Below are positions 23,246 through 33,665 of a DNA stretch of 64,000 nt, piece by piece. The position numbers were made by a program, and so were the translations under genes. Source of the DNA: Tretioscincus oriximinensis. Its lineage: Eukaryota; Chordata; Lepidosauria; Squamata; Gymnophthalmidae. The stretch spans positions 195,977-259,976 of the forward strand of contig JAJVDF010000020.1 of the NCBI GenBank assembly GCA_022410635.1, given 5' to 3'. Each line of letters starts with the position of its first letter. The first letter of the stretch is position 1. The notes under the pieces are model-generated. The model was not told where the DNA came from and ran no database searches. It saw only the letters and a list, made by a program, of their open reading frames with translations.

Positions 23246-23662
23246 TAGGGCTGCCATATTTTGACAGCCCAAAACCAGAACGGGGGGGGGGGGCAGTGCA
23301 GGCACACCCTTGCACACATCCACACTCTCTCCCTGGCGGGACAGACAGAACAGAGCTGCACAAAAGCGTCTTTCCTCTGCACTCAGCAAAGGAAGTGAGC
23401 TCTGCCTTATAGGAGGGGCGAAACCCCGCCTCCTGCAGAGGAGCTGCTATGGCATGCTACAAGGGTATTTTCAGGCTCCAGGAATCATTGCTCTTGCTGC
23501 CAGCCCAGCCGGCTTTGCCTTAAAATCCCAGATTTCTACATTCCCTGATGCGGCGTCGGGGAATGTAGAAATCCAGGGTTTTCACTTAAGACCCGGATGG
23601 AACTATATTCTACTCCCCAAACCCAGGAAAGTCCCAGTTTTCCTGGACACATGGCAAGCCTA
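23246..23662. mobile_element. Non-autonomous hAT-type element
   Basis: Flanked by aaatggga (23238-23245) and aaatgggg (23663-23670), an 8-bp duplication with one difference. Ends TAGGGCTGCCAT and, reversed, TAGGCTTGCCATG. The GC-rich interior holds a G homopolymer at about 23281-23292 and a strong hairpin at 23529-23573 (GATTTCTACATTCCC with its complement around a CpG-rich loop). No transposase. Confidence 0.7.
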
Positions 23663-23764
23663 AAATGGGGGAAGGGGCAAAGGATTGAATACAATATTTT
23701 TTAATGAGAAAGGTAAATTTTCAGTATCCACTTCTCAGCAATTAATTAATTTGCTTTTCTAAAC

Positions 23765-23830
23765 ATTGCAAGGGGTTGGACTAGATAGTATTTCGTTGCC
23801 TTTTCTGACCCCACAGTTGAGTGATTGTGT
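23765..23830 (+). mobile_element. CR1 terminal scrap (tentative)
   Basis: GGGGTTGGACTAGATAG followed by a short unit rich in TGATTGTGTGATC resembles the last bases of CR1 elements. Too short to be sure. Confidence 0.35.
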
Positions 23831-25747
23831 GATCCTTCATGTGATTCATTTTGTCCTGCTTTTCACAGAATATCATGAAAGCATAATGCAAAATCCATAA
23901 AAAGAATAATCCTACCTCATATTTTCAGATGTTACTGTTCCTCAATGCAATGCTCACTATTCACCTAGGTTACTTTTGGCCTATGTTTCTGTGGTCTTGA
24001 CTGATTTTTTTTTTCTGGCAGTATTGATTTCCATGTTGGAATTGGCTAGATTTTCCTTTCCTTTTTGTGTTTGGTCTTACCATTCCTAGTACAAGGGAAG
24101 TCTGATTAATAACAGGGTTGACACAATAAGGTAAATGTAAAATGGCAAACACCTCTGATTCCAGTTCTCTCAAGGAGTGCACCTTTCAAGGGCGTCTGAC
24201 TGCATTCTCCTGTGGTATCAATTTTGTATTTACTACCTTGTTCAGAGAAGGAATAGAAAGCACTAGGGAAATGCCATGTGTGAAGCAGCCTCGAATTTAA
24301 ATGAATAAAAATCAAAAACACCATCCATTATTGTGATCGGTAGCTGTTTTAAATTAGTTATAACAGACATTTGCAACAGGTAAAGCATGTGAACATTTTG
24401 AAAAATAAAGTGATGGAAAACGTCACTTTTCTGACTAAATACATAAATTTGAATAAAAATAAAAATTAGCGATATTATCGTAAGAAATGTAATACAAATT
24501 TGGGAACTCCTTTTCTTTTAACTGTTTGACATGTCTCCCCACCAACTGGCACATAATTCTGCAGCTGACATAAATGTTAAAATAAGAGATTACATCAGGG
24601 ACTCACATTTGGATATTACTCTACAACTGCGAAACCTTTACATGCAGTTATCACAGTTGGTCCCACAGCTATTTAGTTTCAAAAACTGCAGGGATATAAA
24701 GTATACAGAACAATAAGAGTTCTGCGAAAGAGACAAGCAGATGCCTACCCACCCACATATGAAGGAAAGAACAGTTTTATTTATAGACTAACACAGTAAT
24801 TAACATTCACATATTGATTGAGGTGTAAAAAGATTTGGAACTATTGTGTTAGATTATTCAGTGTTCTAAAGAGCCTGAGAGAAGTTTATTTTTTTAAAAA
24901 AATAAACAAAGGAGTCCAGACTAACCACGTTTTAATTTGGCTTTTCTCCTGCTCACTAACTCAGCATTAGATACCTCAGATTGTTTCTAGCATGCAGATG
25001 GCAGGTTCTATCTGGAATCTAATCCAGAGCCAGACCCAGTGCAAAGAGGAAGTCCAGTAAAGAAAGAAATCTTTAGCTCTCTAGGGGTTAATGAGTGACT
25101 GGAAGGGATTTCTATGTGGAATAGCCAATCTGTCTCTTATTATAAAATAAGGTTGCATCCAGACTACTGTGCTTTGCCGTGAAATCTCTAAATATCTCAT
25201 TACAAAGGACTTACCCTTTCTCCACACACAACAAGGAAACTATTTCACTTCCTCAAGTAGTTGCCCACAAACTCCATGAGTCTATGGGAGCCCATAACCC
25301 TCAAGAAGCCCTGTTTCTCTTATGTTAATGGCTGCTGCCCCCTCGTCTTACTGGGCAGGTGAATACAAAGAGAAATATAGGAGATTTCTTTATATCCACA
25401 TGATGTATTTTTCCTGCCTATGTTCAGCAGCTTTTCTGTGTTCTGTTCCACTGAAAAGGGCTGTGGAACGCTCAGTGGGTTCATATTGTCATGATGGGAA
25501 GATGACATATTGTTATGGAATTAGTATGGAACTAGGAGAAAAAGGCACAATACTGGACCTTCCTAATGCTACCACTGCTGGGTCCCCACAATTAGTGTGA
25601 AGAAAACCTCATTTGAAAGATTGGACAGTTTATGGCCAATCACTACATCACAGAAAATTGTGACACTTCAGTGACAAAATTGTCACTCTAAAATGTGTGA
25701 AACAATTTAATGCTTCATATAAGGGGATAAATGTTCAAAAATAAGTC
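23831..25747. other. Non-coding; one AT palindrome
   Basis: A 24-bp perfect T/A palindrome lies at about 24885-24908. No gene or interspersed repeat recognised. Confidence 0.5.
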
Positions 25748-25857
25748 CAGGCAGGGGTACAACAATATGGCATATACTGTATGCATCCTTTCCAAGAACA
25801 GGATGATAAGAGGACATTGTGATCAAGAAAGCATCCAGAAAATGAGCTGTAAAACAT
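25748..25857 (+). repeat. Left arm of perfect 110-bp inverted duplication
   Basis: Every base is complementary to 26784-26893. The arm begins CAGGCAGGGGTACAACAA and ends GAGCTGTAAAACAT. It is not a recognised transposon end. The intervening 926 bp (25858-26783) carries no recognised repeat or gene. Confidence 0.95.
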
Positions 25858-26783
25858 GTGTATGATTTTATTTTTTAGTAAAGGAATAATGAAGTGCCTA
25901 TCTGATCAGGGCCTAGGTTGTTTGGCAGCAGCTGTGAAAAGGCGGGGCAAACATTAAAATCAGACTGTAGGGAAATAAAAGGTTATTTCTCATACTTCAA
26001 TGTGGCCTGTAATTTGTGTTGACAATCCCACATTGGGACAGCTATCCGCCAAACGTGACCTAAACTGACCCATAATTTCTAGCAGCAATTATTACAGCAA
26101 AAAAAGCAAGAATTAGATGTTGAAAGAGAGTACCCTTGAGAGTATTTCTTTCTTTCTCTGATTAGTATGAAGTGATTTATTTTCTGAACACACAGTTAAC
26201 ATAGCTGACTTAAACCTCCCTTCCACATAAACTGTAGTGATAATAAATCTCTTTCACCCTCATGTGTATACTTAAAGAATATTCAATGCATTCTGGCTGT
26301 AACATGCTACCCAGAATAAAGGTCTCAAAGTATGTATAAAGCTGCAACTCTATCTTGAATCCGTGTGGATACAGGATACAGGATAATGTTGGTTACATAT
26401 TTTCCTCTGCTGGAGATAAGTGGCAATTGAATGAACAATCCATGGATTCTGCAGCCTGTGGATCTAATTTCCCTGAAAAGAGGGCATCCTGTGGTGAAGG
26501 GAGTGCAGGGCTTAAGATATGTGGCATCCAAGGTCTGTTGCCTACAGCCAGCAAAATAGAGGATTCAAGTAATTACAGCCCCACTGTTGTTCATGTGAGA
26601 TGAAACTGGTGACCTTTTGGGTAATGGGACCTTTGCTATGGAATAAATTTCCCATGGACGTGCACTAGATGGTAACTTCTACTTGCTTGTCACTCTCTGG
26701 ATTTTAATCTCCTATTCATTTTTGTTTTGCTATCTTATCTGGGAATGGTACCCAACTCACTCAGTCTCCTAAATAGCACAAAA
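25858..26783. other. Spacer between inverted arms, nothing recognised
   Basis: 926 bp of unique-looking sequence with short open frames only (the 82-codon frame at 26355-26603 lacks recognisable similarity). Confidence 0.5.
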
Positions 26784-26893
26784 ATGTTTTACAGCTCATT
26801 TTCTGGATGCTTTCTTGATCACAATGTCCTCTTATCATCCTGTTCTTGGAAAGGATGCATACAGTATATGCCATATTGTTGTACCCCTGCCTG
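26784..26893 (-). repeat. Right arm of perfect 110-bp inverted duplication
   Basis: Exact reverse complement of 25748-25857. Confidence 0.95.
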
Positions 26894-27429
26894 CTATCAG
26901 CTCCAAGACTCCAGACTCTTCCAGTGGCTCAGGCTTAGGGCTGTGAAGTAGCCCTCCTAACCTCTTATTAGGGAGCTAGGTCATCCACAGTAATAATTTG
27001 TAGATAATTATTATCTGCAGCATCCAGACATTGCTTTTTGTTCCCCTATATTTGGATATTCTGGAATAAAGCAAGAATGTTTGAGAATATTCTTGATTTA
27101 TTCTGGAATATAAATATAGTAGAATAAGCAAGAAACATTTATCTATCAGCCAAGAACAGCTTAATTTTCTGAATTGCATTTGGCTGTATAGTGGGTTAAA
27201 TGATGTTTAGGGTGATGAAAGTGCAATCAATGTACAGACAATTCCCTGAATGGGCACTTTCCAGGACTTGGCAAGGACTGACGACACAAGTTTCATTTTC
27301 TTGAATATGCAAACAGAAGCATAATAAGATATAGGGAACAACCCAGAAGTCCTATAAGGAACAATTAAAGGACCTAGGAAAGTTTAGCTTGCAAAAAAAG
27401 AAGGCTGAAAGGAAACATGACATTGGGAT
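26894..27429. other. Non-coding; ATTCTGGAATA-type repeats
   Basis: Several ATTCTGGAATA-like units near 27050-27130 recall the interspersed family described at 52215-52470. No gene. Confidence 0.4.
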
Positions 27430-27600
27430 ACATGATGAGGGAAGAGGAAGAAACATACTGGATGCTGTACACACTGAATCTTATTCTGGGTTATAACTCA
27501 AGACAGAGTTTTGCCATCCACATGCCAGTATAGATTATGGCAGGCCCCAGAATAAGTTACAGTATGGACAGGGACCTGGTAAATGAAGGCACCATCCAAA
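27430..27600 (+). repeat. Interspersed repeat sharing GCCATCCACA core
   Basis: Contains CTTATTCTGGGTTATAACTC and TTTTGCCATCCACATG, parallel to the 52215-52470 copy (CCTTATTCTGGTTTATATC and CTTGGCCATCCACAT). Likely an old MITE; termini are not resolved. Confidence 0.45.
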
Positions 27601-27824
27601 TCACAAAGTTACTTGTTCCCCATTTAGCTGCCTAAGCTAGTATTGATCAACACTTGTGTACAATTTCACTAAATGTACAAAGATTTTATATCCAGAGATT
27701 ATTGATAGGCATAGGGTTTGTGATGTGCATCAAAGTGACTATGGTGGGTTCTACTGTTTACAACACCTCAATTTCTAGTTGTATAGCAGTGTAGTGCTAA
27801 CCTTTGCCAGGATCGTATTTATTT

Positions 27825-27990
27825 TTTATTTATTTAGGAATTTATATCCTACCCTTTGCCAAAGGTCCCAGACCAGGTACACAATAAAACAGGGGAATCT
27901 CGGAAGTCTGCCATTACCATTTCAAACAGTGGGGGGAAAAAGTTTAATAAACAACAGAATACACACACTTCTCCCATTCAATAGCAAGCA
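27825..27990 (-). mobile_element. LINE 3' tail, minus strand
   Basis: TATTTATTTAGGAATTTATA then CCTACCCTTTGCCAAAGG reads on the minus strand as a LINE tail like the one at 39606-39790. The rest is diverged. Confidence 0.5.
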
Positions 27991-28569
27991 ATGACTAAAG
28001 TGATTTATTTAAATATATATAGTACATAAAAATTAAACAATATCACATACACTTTTGATTATTTGGATCTGGATCACATTTTGCACACATCTTCATGGAA
28101 GAGAGAAAATGCTTCCAGTTTAGCTTTATCTGTATTCAATGTTTCACAAAAGGGTTCCAGATGTTATAAACGTTCTATGTTTCCTACCAATTGTTTTCCT
28201 TCTGACTTTCTTTGAAATATTTTACAGGATATTATTTTGAATTTTTGGTTTTGCTGAGCAGGAAATGTAGACAAGCAAAAAAATGATTTTATTATTTTTT
28301 TTTNAAAAAAACTAACAAACATCTGGGATGGGTTTTCTATTTATTGATTTTTCTTAATGCAATTATTTTTGTTATGCTTTGATAGAGCATACCAAAGCAA
28401 ATAATTGTTGTAAAAGGATTTAATTTTATTGTCCATTGTTATCCCTGTGGAGAAAATTCTTTTCTTAAACAACAACAAAAAATTCCTCTGGAACGTCAGA
28501 TGTCATAAATTAGGTTACTTGAAATCCCTCAACAATCAGAACTCCAGGCTGCATTTCTACTCTTAAGCC
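27991..28569. other. Non-coding, nothing recognised
   Basis: AT-rich. N at 28304 lies exactly at a T-run/A-run junction. Confidence 0.5.
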
Positions 28570-28695
28570 CTAGTCACATATCTTCACCCCTGAAGATTGA
28601 ACCTCATACATTTTTTTCTGATTTAGTCCAGAAAATTAACCGATTAAGCCAATTCTTCCAAATTGAAGAAGGTTCAAAACTAGATATGTGACTAG
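28570..28695. mobile_element. Short foldback element (CTGAAGA family)
   Basis: Perfect 14-bp terminal inverted repeat CTAGTCACATATCT; further inward CCCTGAAGATTGAACC on the left mirrors GAACC-TTCTTCAATT on the right. Related foldbacks: 35839-35946, 40963-41103, 43628-43780. Confidence 0.55.
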
Positions 28696-29334
28696 TGTAA
28701 AACTGGAGTAACTTCTTGGAGAGGCAAGGTACAGCCACGCATGTAAACTTGCACTTTCATTTCATCAATAAAAATCTGTCTCCAAACAGGAGAAAATAAT
28801 TGGGATGAAAGTATGCTTGAAGATGTATTTGCTTGAATGTGGTCTCATATGGATTTACATTTTTATAATCAACTAAATGTTTATTTGAATTTGAAGAGTC
28901 CTGCATATTTCTTGGGTTCTTGCACTTTTTACTTCTCGAAGCTATGCACATAGTTTATAAAGTAGCTGCCAACATTTCTTTTGATTTATTTGCCAGCACT
29001 TGCCCTCCACTTAGGCATCAATACAAGTTCATGGGTCAATAGCTAACAATGTGGTAAATTTTGTTGTTTTCATGTGAACAGCGCCAAACACCCTTCATTC
29101 ATTAGTTTAAATACAATGAGGAACAGTTGTTTATTTTATTTTATTTTACTGCCTTGAAGCGTTTTACTAGACTGGAGGACTCCCACAGTGAGGCAAAGGT
29201 GGATACGAAGTTAGATAAAAGTGCTCCAAAATTCTTGCAATGTAATTTCTGAAAAACTTCTAGATTTCACTCAGATAACACTTTGTAAGCATTTTGTTGT
29301 TGTTTATTCAATGCATTTCTATATATTGATATAT
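28696..29334. other. Non-coding, nothing recognised
   Basis: AT-rich; short TTTTA tandem at about 29128-29148. Confidence 0.5.
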
Positions 29335-29366
29335 TTCAGGGTCTAATTCATGAATTAGACCCTGAA
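29335..29366. repeat. Perfect 32-bp palindrome
   Basis: The arm TTCAGGGTCTAATTCA is followed directly by its exact reverse complement with no spacer. Confidence 0.9.
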
Positions 29367-30407
29367 GCTTAACAGAAGCTAAAATGTACCTCAAAAGACA
29401 GTTTCTTTGATTCTAAGTTTCATCTGCCATAATTTTAACATATGATTCTCAAAAAAAGGGCATGCATATAAACCATTTCCCTTAATTCTAACCCCAAAAG
29501 CCATCCAATAGAGAAGATTAGGCAAGTGAACTCCAAGGATCCCAGTGAATTTTCTTTTAATCTAGACAATGAATCAATCAAATCAAACCAATCATTTTGC
29601 ACATCATCTTTCCAAAGAAAATTGCTCAAGGCAATTTACAACTTAGAAAAAAATATGTTAGTAAAGAAAAAAATAAAGAAGCACATCCAAAATTCAGAAA
29701 GAGAAACAAAAAGAAAAATATTGAACTGGCTCTCTAACCTGTGGCTTGCATATTTAGTGTGTTAATATAGTTAACAGCAAATTTCTGACAGACTAGTTAA
29801 GACATTATTAAATGACCAAACAATGCCATATATTGCACAGTATTTCTTCCTTTCTTGTATGAGAAAGGATGTATTTTGTGAATACATGAGAATGTATGTA
29901 TTTTGTGAATTTTAAATTTTGAATGGATGGCTCATAATACAACACATAGCATTTAGTATCTCAAAATCTGAGTCCACTCTCCTTCTTCATACAGATTTAA
30001 TTTTAAAGTTGACAAATGAGTGTATAAAATCTATCTAGCATTGACTTTTTTCTCACTTATGTTCAGATCATTCCCACCTGGTCTCAGGTAGATCGATCAG
30101 TTCAAGGATGTGCCTGCTCTTCACTAAGGGAACAACAAGAAGGGGCATGGCCAGCAGCTTGGCCTTCTGATCTGGACATGCTGTGATTGGATGGGTGAGT
30201 CCATGGCATCCCTTTGCCCTACAACAATGAAAGTTGAGGGTCAACCATTTCTGAGACTTGAGGTGTAATGTCTGCTTTAACCTTAGGACTGTTATCACAG
30301 CTCTGTGATACGTATGGGTTTATGGTTTAGCAATCTTATCATGTAGGGAAGAATAAGGAGCAGTAGGGAATGGCTGAAGAATGGCAAGGCAAATAGCAGT
30401 GCAGATG
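29367..30407. other. Non-coding, nothing recognised
   Basis: AT-rich to 30060, then slightly GC-richer. No gene or named repeat. Confidence 0.5.
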
Positions 30408-30535
30408 TAGGCTGATCAGATGACCCCTTTTGGGAGGGGGGAAAACCGGTTTGGGGACGTCTACCCCATCCTCCCAGGGGCCCCCAAGTTCCCCGTTTTT
30501 TGCTGAGAAATTTATTAGTTTTTTTNAAAAAAAAC
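30408..30535 (+). mobile_element. hAT-like hairpin MITE, left half
   Basis: Starts TAGGCTGATCAGATGACCCC like 20864 and 32412, continues to CCGTTTTTTGCTGAGAAA, then departs. The right end was not found with a matching 8-bp duplication. N at 30526 sits at a T/A run junction, so part may be lost in assembly. Confidence 0.6.
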
Positions 30536-30608
30536 TTCAAAGCACTACCACTAGGGGGCTCTGGCAACCTGGAGCAGCCGCTCCCCTCAGCAAAAAAATT
30601 AAAAAAGC

Positions 30609-30668
30609 AAATTTCTCATGCACTTTGAAAATTTCTCACACACTTTGAAAATTCTTGTGCACTTCAAA
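30609..30668 (+). repeat. Three 20-bp tandem units
   Basis: Units AAATTTCTCATGCACTTTGA, AAATTTCTCACACACTTTGA and a third diverged one lie head to tail. Confidence 0.7.
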
Positions 30669-30951
30669 AAATTTGCGGTTACTTTGCAGGTTTCTCAGGC
30701 AGGAATTTTGGAGGGGTATACATGTTGGCGGGTGATTTGCATATTCATGTATGAATAGCATGAGTATTAATTTCCCCAGTTTGAGTCACAGAAAATGTGG
30801 TCAGTCTAGTAGATGCACCATTCTTGCTAACCAATCCCTTTTCCAAGTGTCCAGAGGTATTTTCAGCTACTGTACCACATGTCATCAGCTAAAATGGATG
30901 TACTAGTCTGAAATTACTGAATTTCATGGTGGTTGTTTAAGCTAATATGAT

Positions 30952-31053
30952 GATGACGACTACTATTACTACTACTATTACTACTACTGTTACTACTACT
31001 ATTACTACTATAACTACTACTACTACTATTACTACTACTACTACTATTACTAT
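30952..31053 (+). repeat. (ACT/ATT)n imperfect microsatellite
   Basis: About 100 bp of ACT triplets with regular ATT and occasional GTT replacements. Confidence 0.95.
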
Positions 31054-32411
31054 TAGCTAAATGGGTTCAGTGGAAAATGATAACTTCTCCTTTTCTTTTT
31101 TTTTATAGCACAAACTAATCTAAACTGAGGTTAGCTGAAAGAATAAGATAATATTTTTAAAGCGTTTGCAGTTAATTCTGATGTGAATTAAAATACTAAT
31201 TTTTAAAAGAATGCTAGTTCTATAATTCTTGGTTACTTAAATGTAATAATTTCATGTATAATTTGTCTTCAGTAAAGTTTTGAGGTTTGTGCCAAACTAC
31301 ATACCTTTGATCTTTCTTGAAAATAGTGTTTTTCTTTTAGTAATTTTATTAAAGTAAGGGAACTCCAAAGGAAAATATCATACACACAGTCCAAACCAGA
31401 TAAAATTAATCAATAACTAAGAATGCGCCTTGGCAAGACATCATGCCTGTTTGAAAATGTCACTGATGAGTGTTTGAGCAGATAAAGATATATTTCACCA
31501 CTAGGTTGGATATGTTAGAATATAGGAATAACGTCTTTGATGCAAGTTTTCATATCACTAGAAAAACAAGCAAAAATGTATTGAAATGATAGCAGTGCTG
31601 ACCAAAAAGCCCACTTAAAAGCACTTGCATTATTATTGGGTTTGATATACTAGAATCTGATGTGTTTGAACTTCAAACTGCATCTTTTGGAGAATAATCT
31701 TTGTATCTGCCACTCCATGTTTTCTCATCCTATCATTTTATTCAAACAACCTCTCTCTGTGTGATATGTAAATCTATTTGAGATGCAGTTCCAACTGTGA
31801 CATGAATGTACAACACATAGTTAACTAGGGCAAGTAACAATTCAGGCCTAGATATTCAAATGCTGATATCTTGATAAGAAAATACCAGCTGTTTGGCTCT
31901 CTGCCTCTGCTTTTTTCCAGAGCCATAAACTCTTCCGCTTATTTCAATGCTTTCCTTATCTCTTTGGGCTTAAAAATGGATTTCTTTATACTGCTCTCTT
32001 TCAATTTCCTTTTTTCCTTTCTATACTAATCATATTATAAGTGGAAAACAAAAATTGAGTGAAAACGTAATTCAAATAAGTTAATTCCAAAATGCCTGGA
32101 AATAACTTTCACTTAGTCTGTGGAAGCACCTTGTAGAGACAAGGGGTATGTTCTCTCTCTCACACTCACACACACAAATACTTTTCAAGGTGGGACTGTT
32201 CAGTTATACCTTCAAGACATTGTGATACTATTTTGAGGTTTAACCAAGTTTGCATTACTACGTCTGTTAGCAATTTGATTTTACTGATGAAAGGACTTGC
32301 TGATGAATAAGCTGCTCCTGTTCCTTATCTATAAACCTATGAAATAAGTAATTTGAGATCATATCTCAATACTGCCTGCAAATATAGTAAATAATACACA
32401 TTGGTTTCAGG
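31054..32411. other. Non-coding, nothing recognised
   Basis: AT-rich; short CTCA/CACA stretch at 32150-32175. No gene or named repeat. Confidence 0.5.
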
Positions 32412-32585
32412 TAGGCTGACCAGATGACCCCTTTTGAGGGGGGTAGAAACCCGGTTTTGGAGTGCCTCACGTTTTTTGCTGAGATTTTTTTTGAAAAAAA
32501 ATTATTATTTTCCCTCAGGAAAAACTGGGAGGCACAACAAAACCAGGTTTTCACCCCCCAAAGAAGATACCATCTGGTCAGACTA
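32412..32585. mobile_element. hAT-like hairpin MITE, near-complete copy
   Basis: Left end TAGGCTGACCAGATGACCCC, right end reversed TAGTCTGACCAGATGG. The two halves mirror each other (AACCCGGTTTTGGAGTGCCT against its counterpart). A near-duplicate ctttcagg/gtttcagg lies at the flanks with a 3-nt offset. Confidence 0.7.
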
Positions 32586-33459
32586 CAACTTTCAGGGATT
32601 ATAGCTGTTGCTGGTGTCCATTTAGGGATAGTTATCGTTTTGTGCAGGAATTTTATTGTGATGGGAATGTGTTGAATGAGAACATATCAGGTCTCTCTAG
32701 CCCATCCCTCCCAAACATTTATTTTTTAAAATAATATATGGAGCCCCTTCCCCCCCCCCCTCAAACGGCCTGTTTTGAGCCTAGTGGGAAAGCATGCACA
32801 ATTCTAGGAATATAAGCTTTTATGTCCCTTCTCTATTTCAAAAATTTCCTAATTAGACACACACGCTTTTTTAGTTTATGTTAGCTCAGCCAGCCAGGCA
32901 CAAAGCCAGAAAGGGTGACAGAAAAGATTCCTTCACACTATCCAAGCTGCTTTTTAGCACACCTTAGCACTTCAAAGCCTTTGTGAACTAAAAATGTGGA
33001 ATAGCTAGATAAGGGCTTTGACTAGAAGGCAATGGGATTACTTGCTACTTGGTTTTTAATACATGTGGGAAGTAGTTATAGATCTGTTCATCCACTTTGT
33101 AGGGGCAGCATAACTCATTAACCCCCATTAGTAGAGGAGAAAAATTATGCTATATGTGAGTAATAAAGTTGTTTTGTTTCCATTTGTTTTTAATCCTTGC
33201 AGCCAAATCATAATATTTGCCTGATATCTGAAATCATAATCCTTTTTAATTCTTTCTGTCAAATCATGTTTGCCTGATATCTGCATAGAACCTTTGGGAG
33301 GGGCAGGGGGAGTGGTGGATGACTTAAAATTGTACTGTTGTAAAATAGTTGTATTTTTTTCAAATACAAAAAGTGCAAGTGGGATAAAAAAGCTAATTCA
33401 TTTGTGCTGATCACAGTTGCTTTAGTTACACTTCATGCTAGATTAGTGAAATAAGCCCG
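32586..33459. other. Non-coding; C homopolymer at about 32750
   Basis: No gene. A C run at about 32750-32761 and a G-rich patch at 33295-33320. Confidence 0.45.
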
Positions 33460-33535
33460 GTGCCTGAGTTTCATGCAACAGTGGGCCTAGCTTACTCTTC
33501 CTCCTTCCCTTCATGTTCCTCCCTCCTTCTTCCTG

Positions 33536-33665
33536 TGTGGTTCCTTCCCTGTTCTTGCTGCTATACTGTGCTGGGTTCTATGGCAACCGCTGCTGATCTG
33601 GTCCTGGCTTTAGAATGTTGATGACGTCACTACAATTGTCTAATCACTAATACTGTCCAATCACA
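33536..33665. promoter_or_regulatory. CRE and CCAAT-box cluster (promoter-like)
   Basis: A perfect palindromic CRE (TGACGTCA, 33622-33629), a CCAAT box (33657-33661) and an X-box-like CTATGGCAACCG (33579-33590) lie within 85 bp in a locally GC-richer patch. These motifs together are typical of cAMP-responsive or RFX-bound promoters. No exon is recognised nearby and it may instead be part of an unrecognised repeat. Confidence 0.3.

Noticed and set aside
23970..24182. Minus-strand exon-like frame with a GTAAGA donor
   Set aside because: The acceptor side is purine-rich and the peptide is not recognised.
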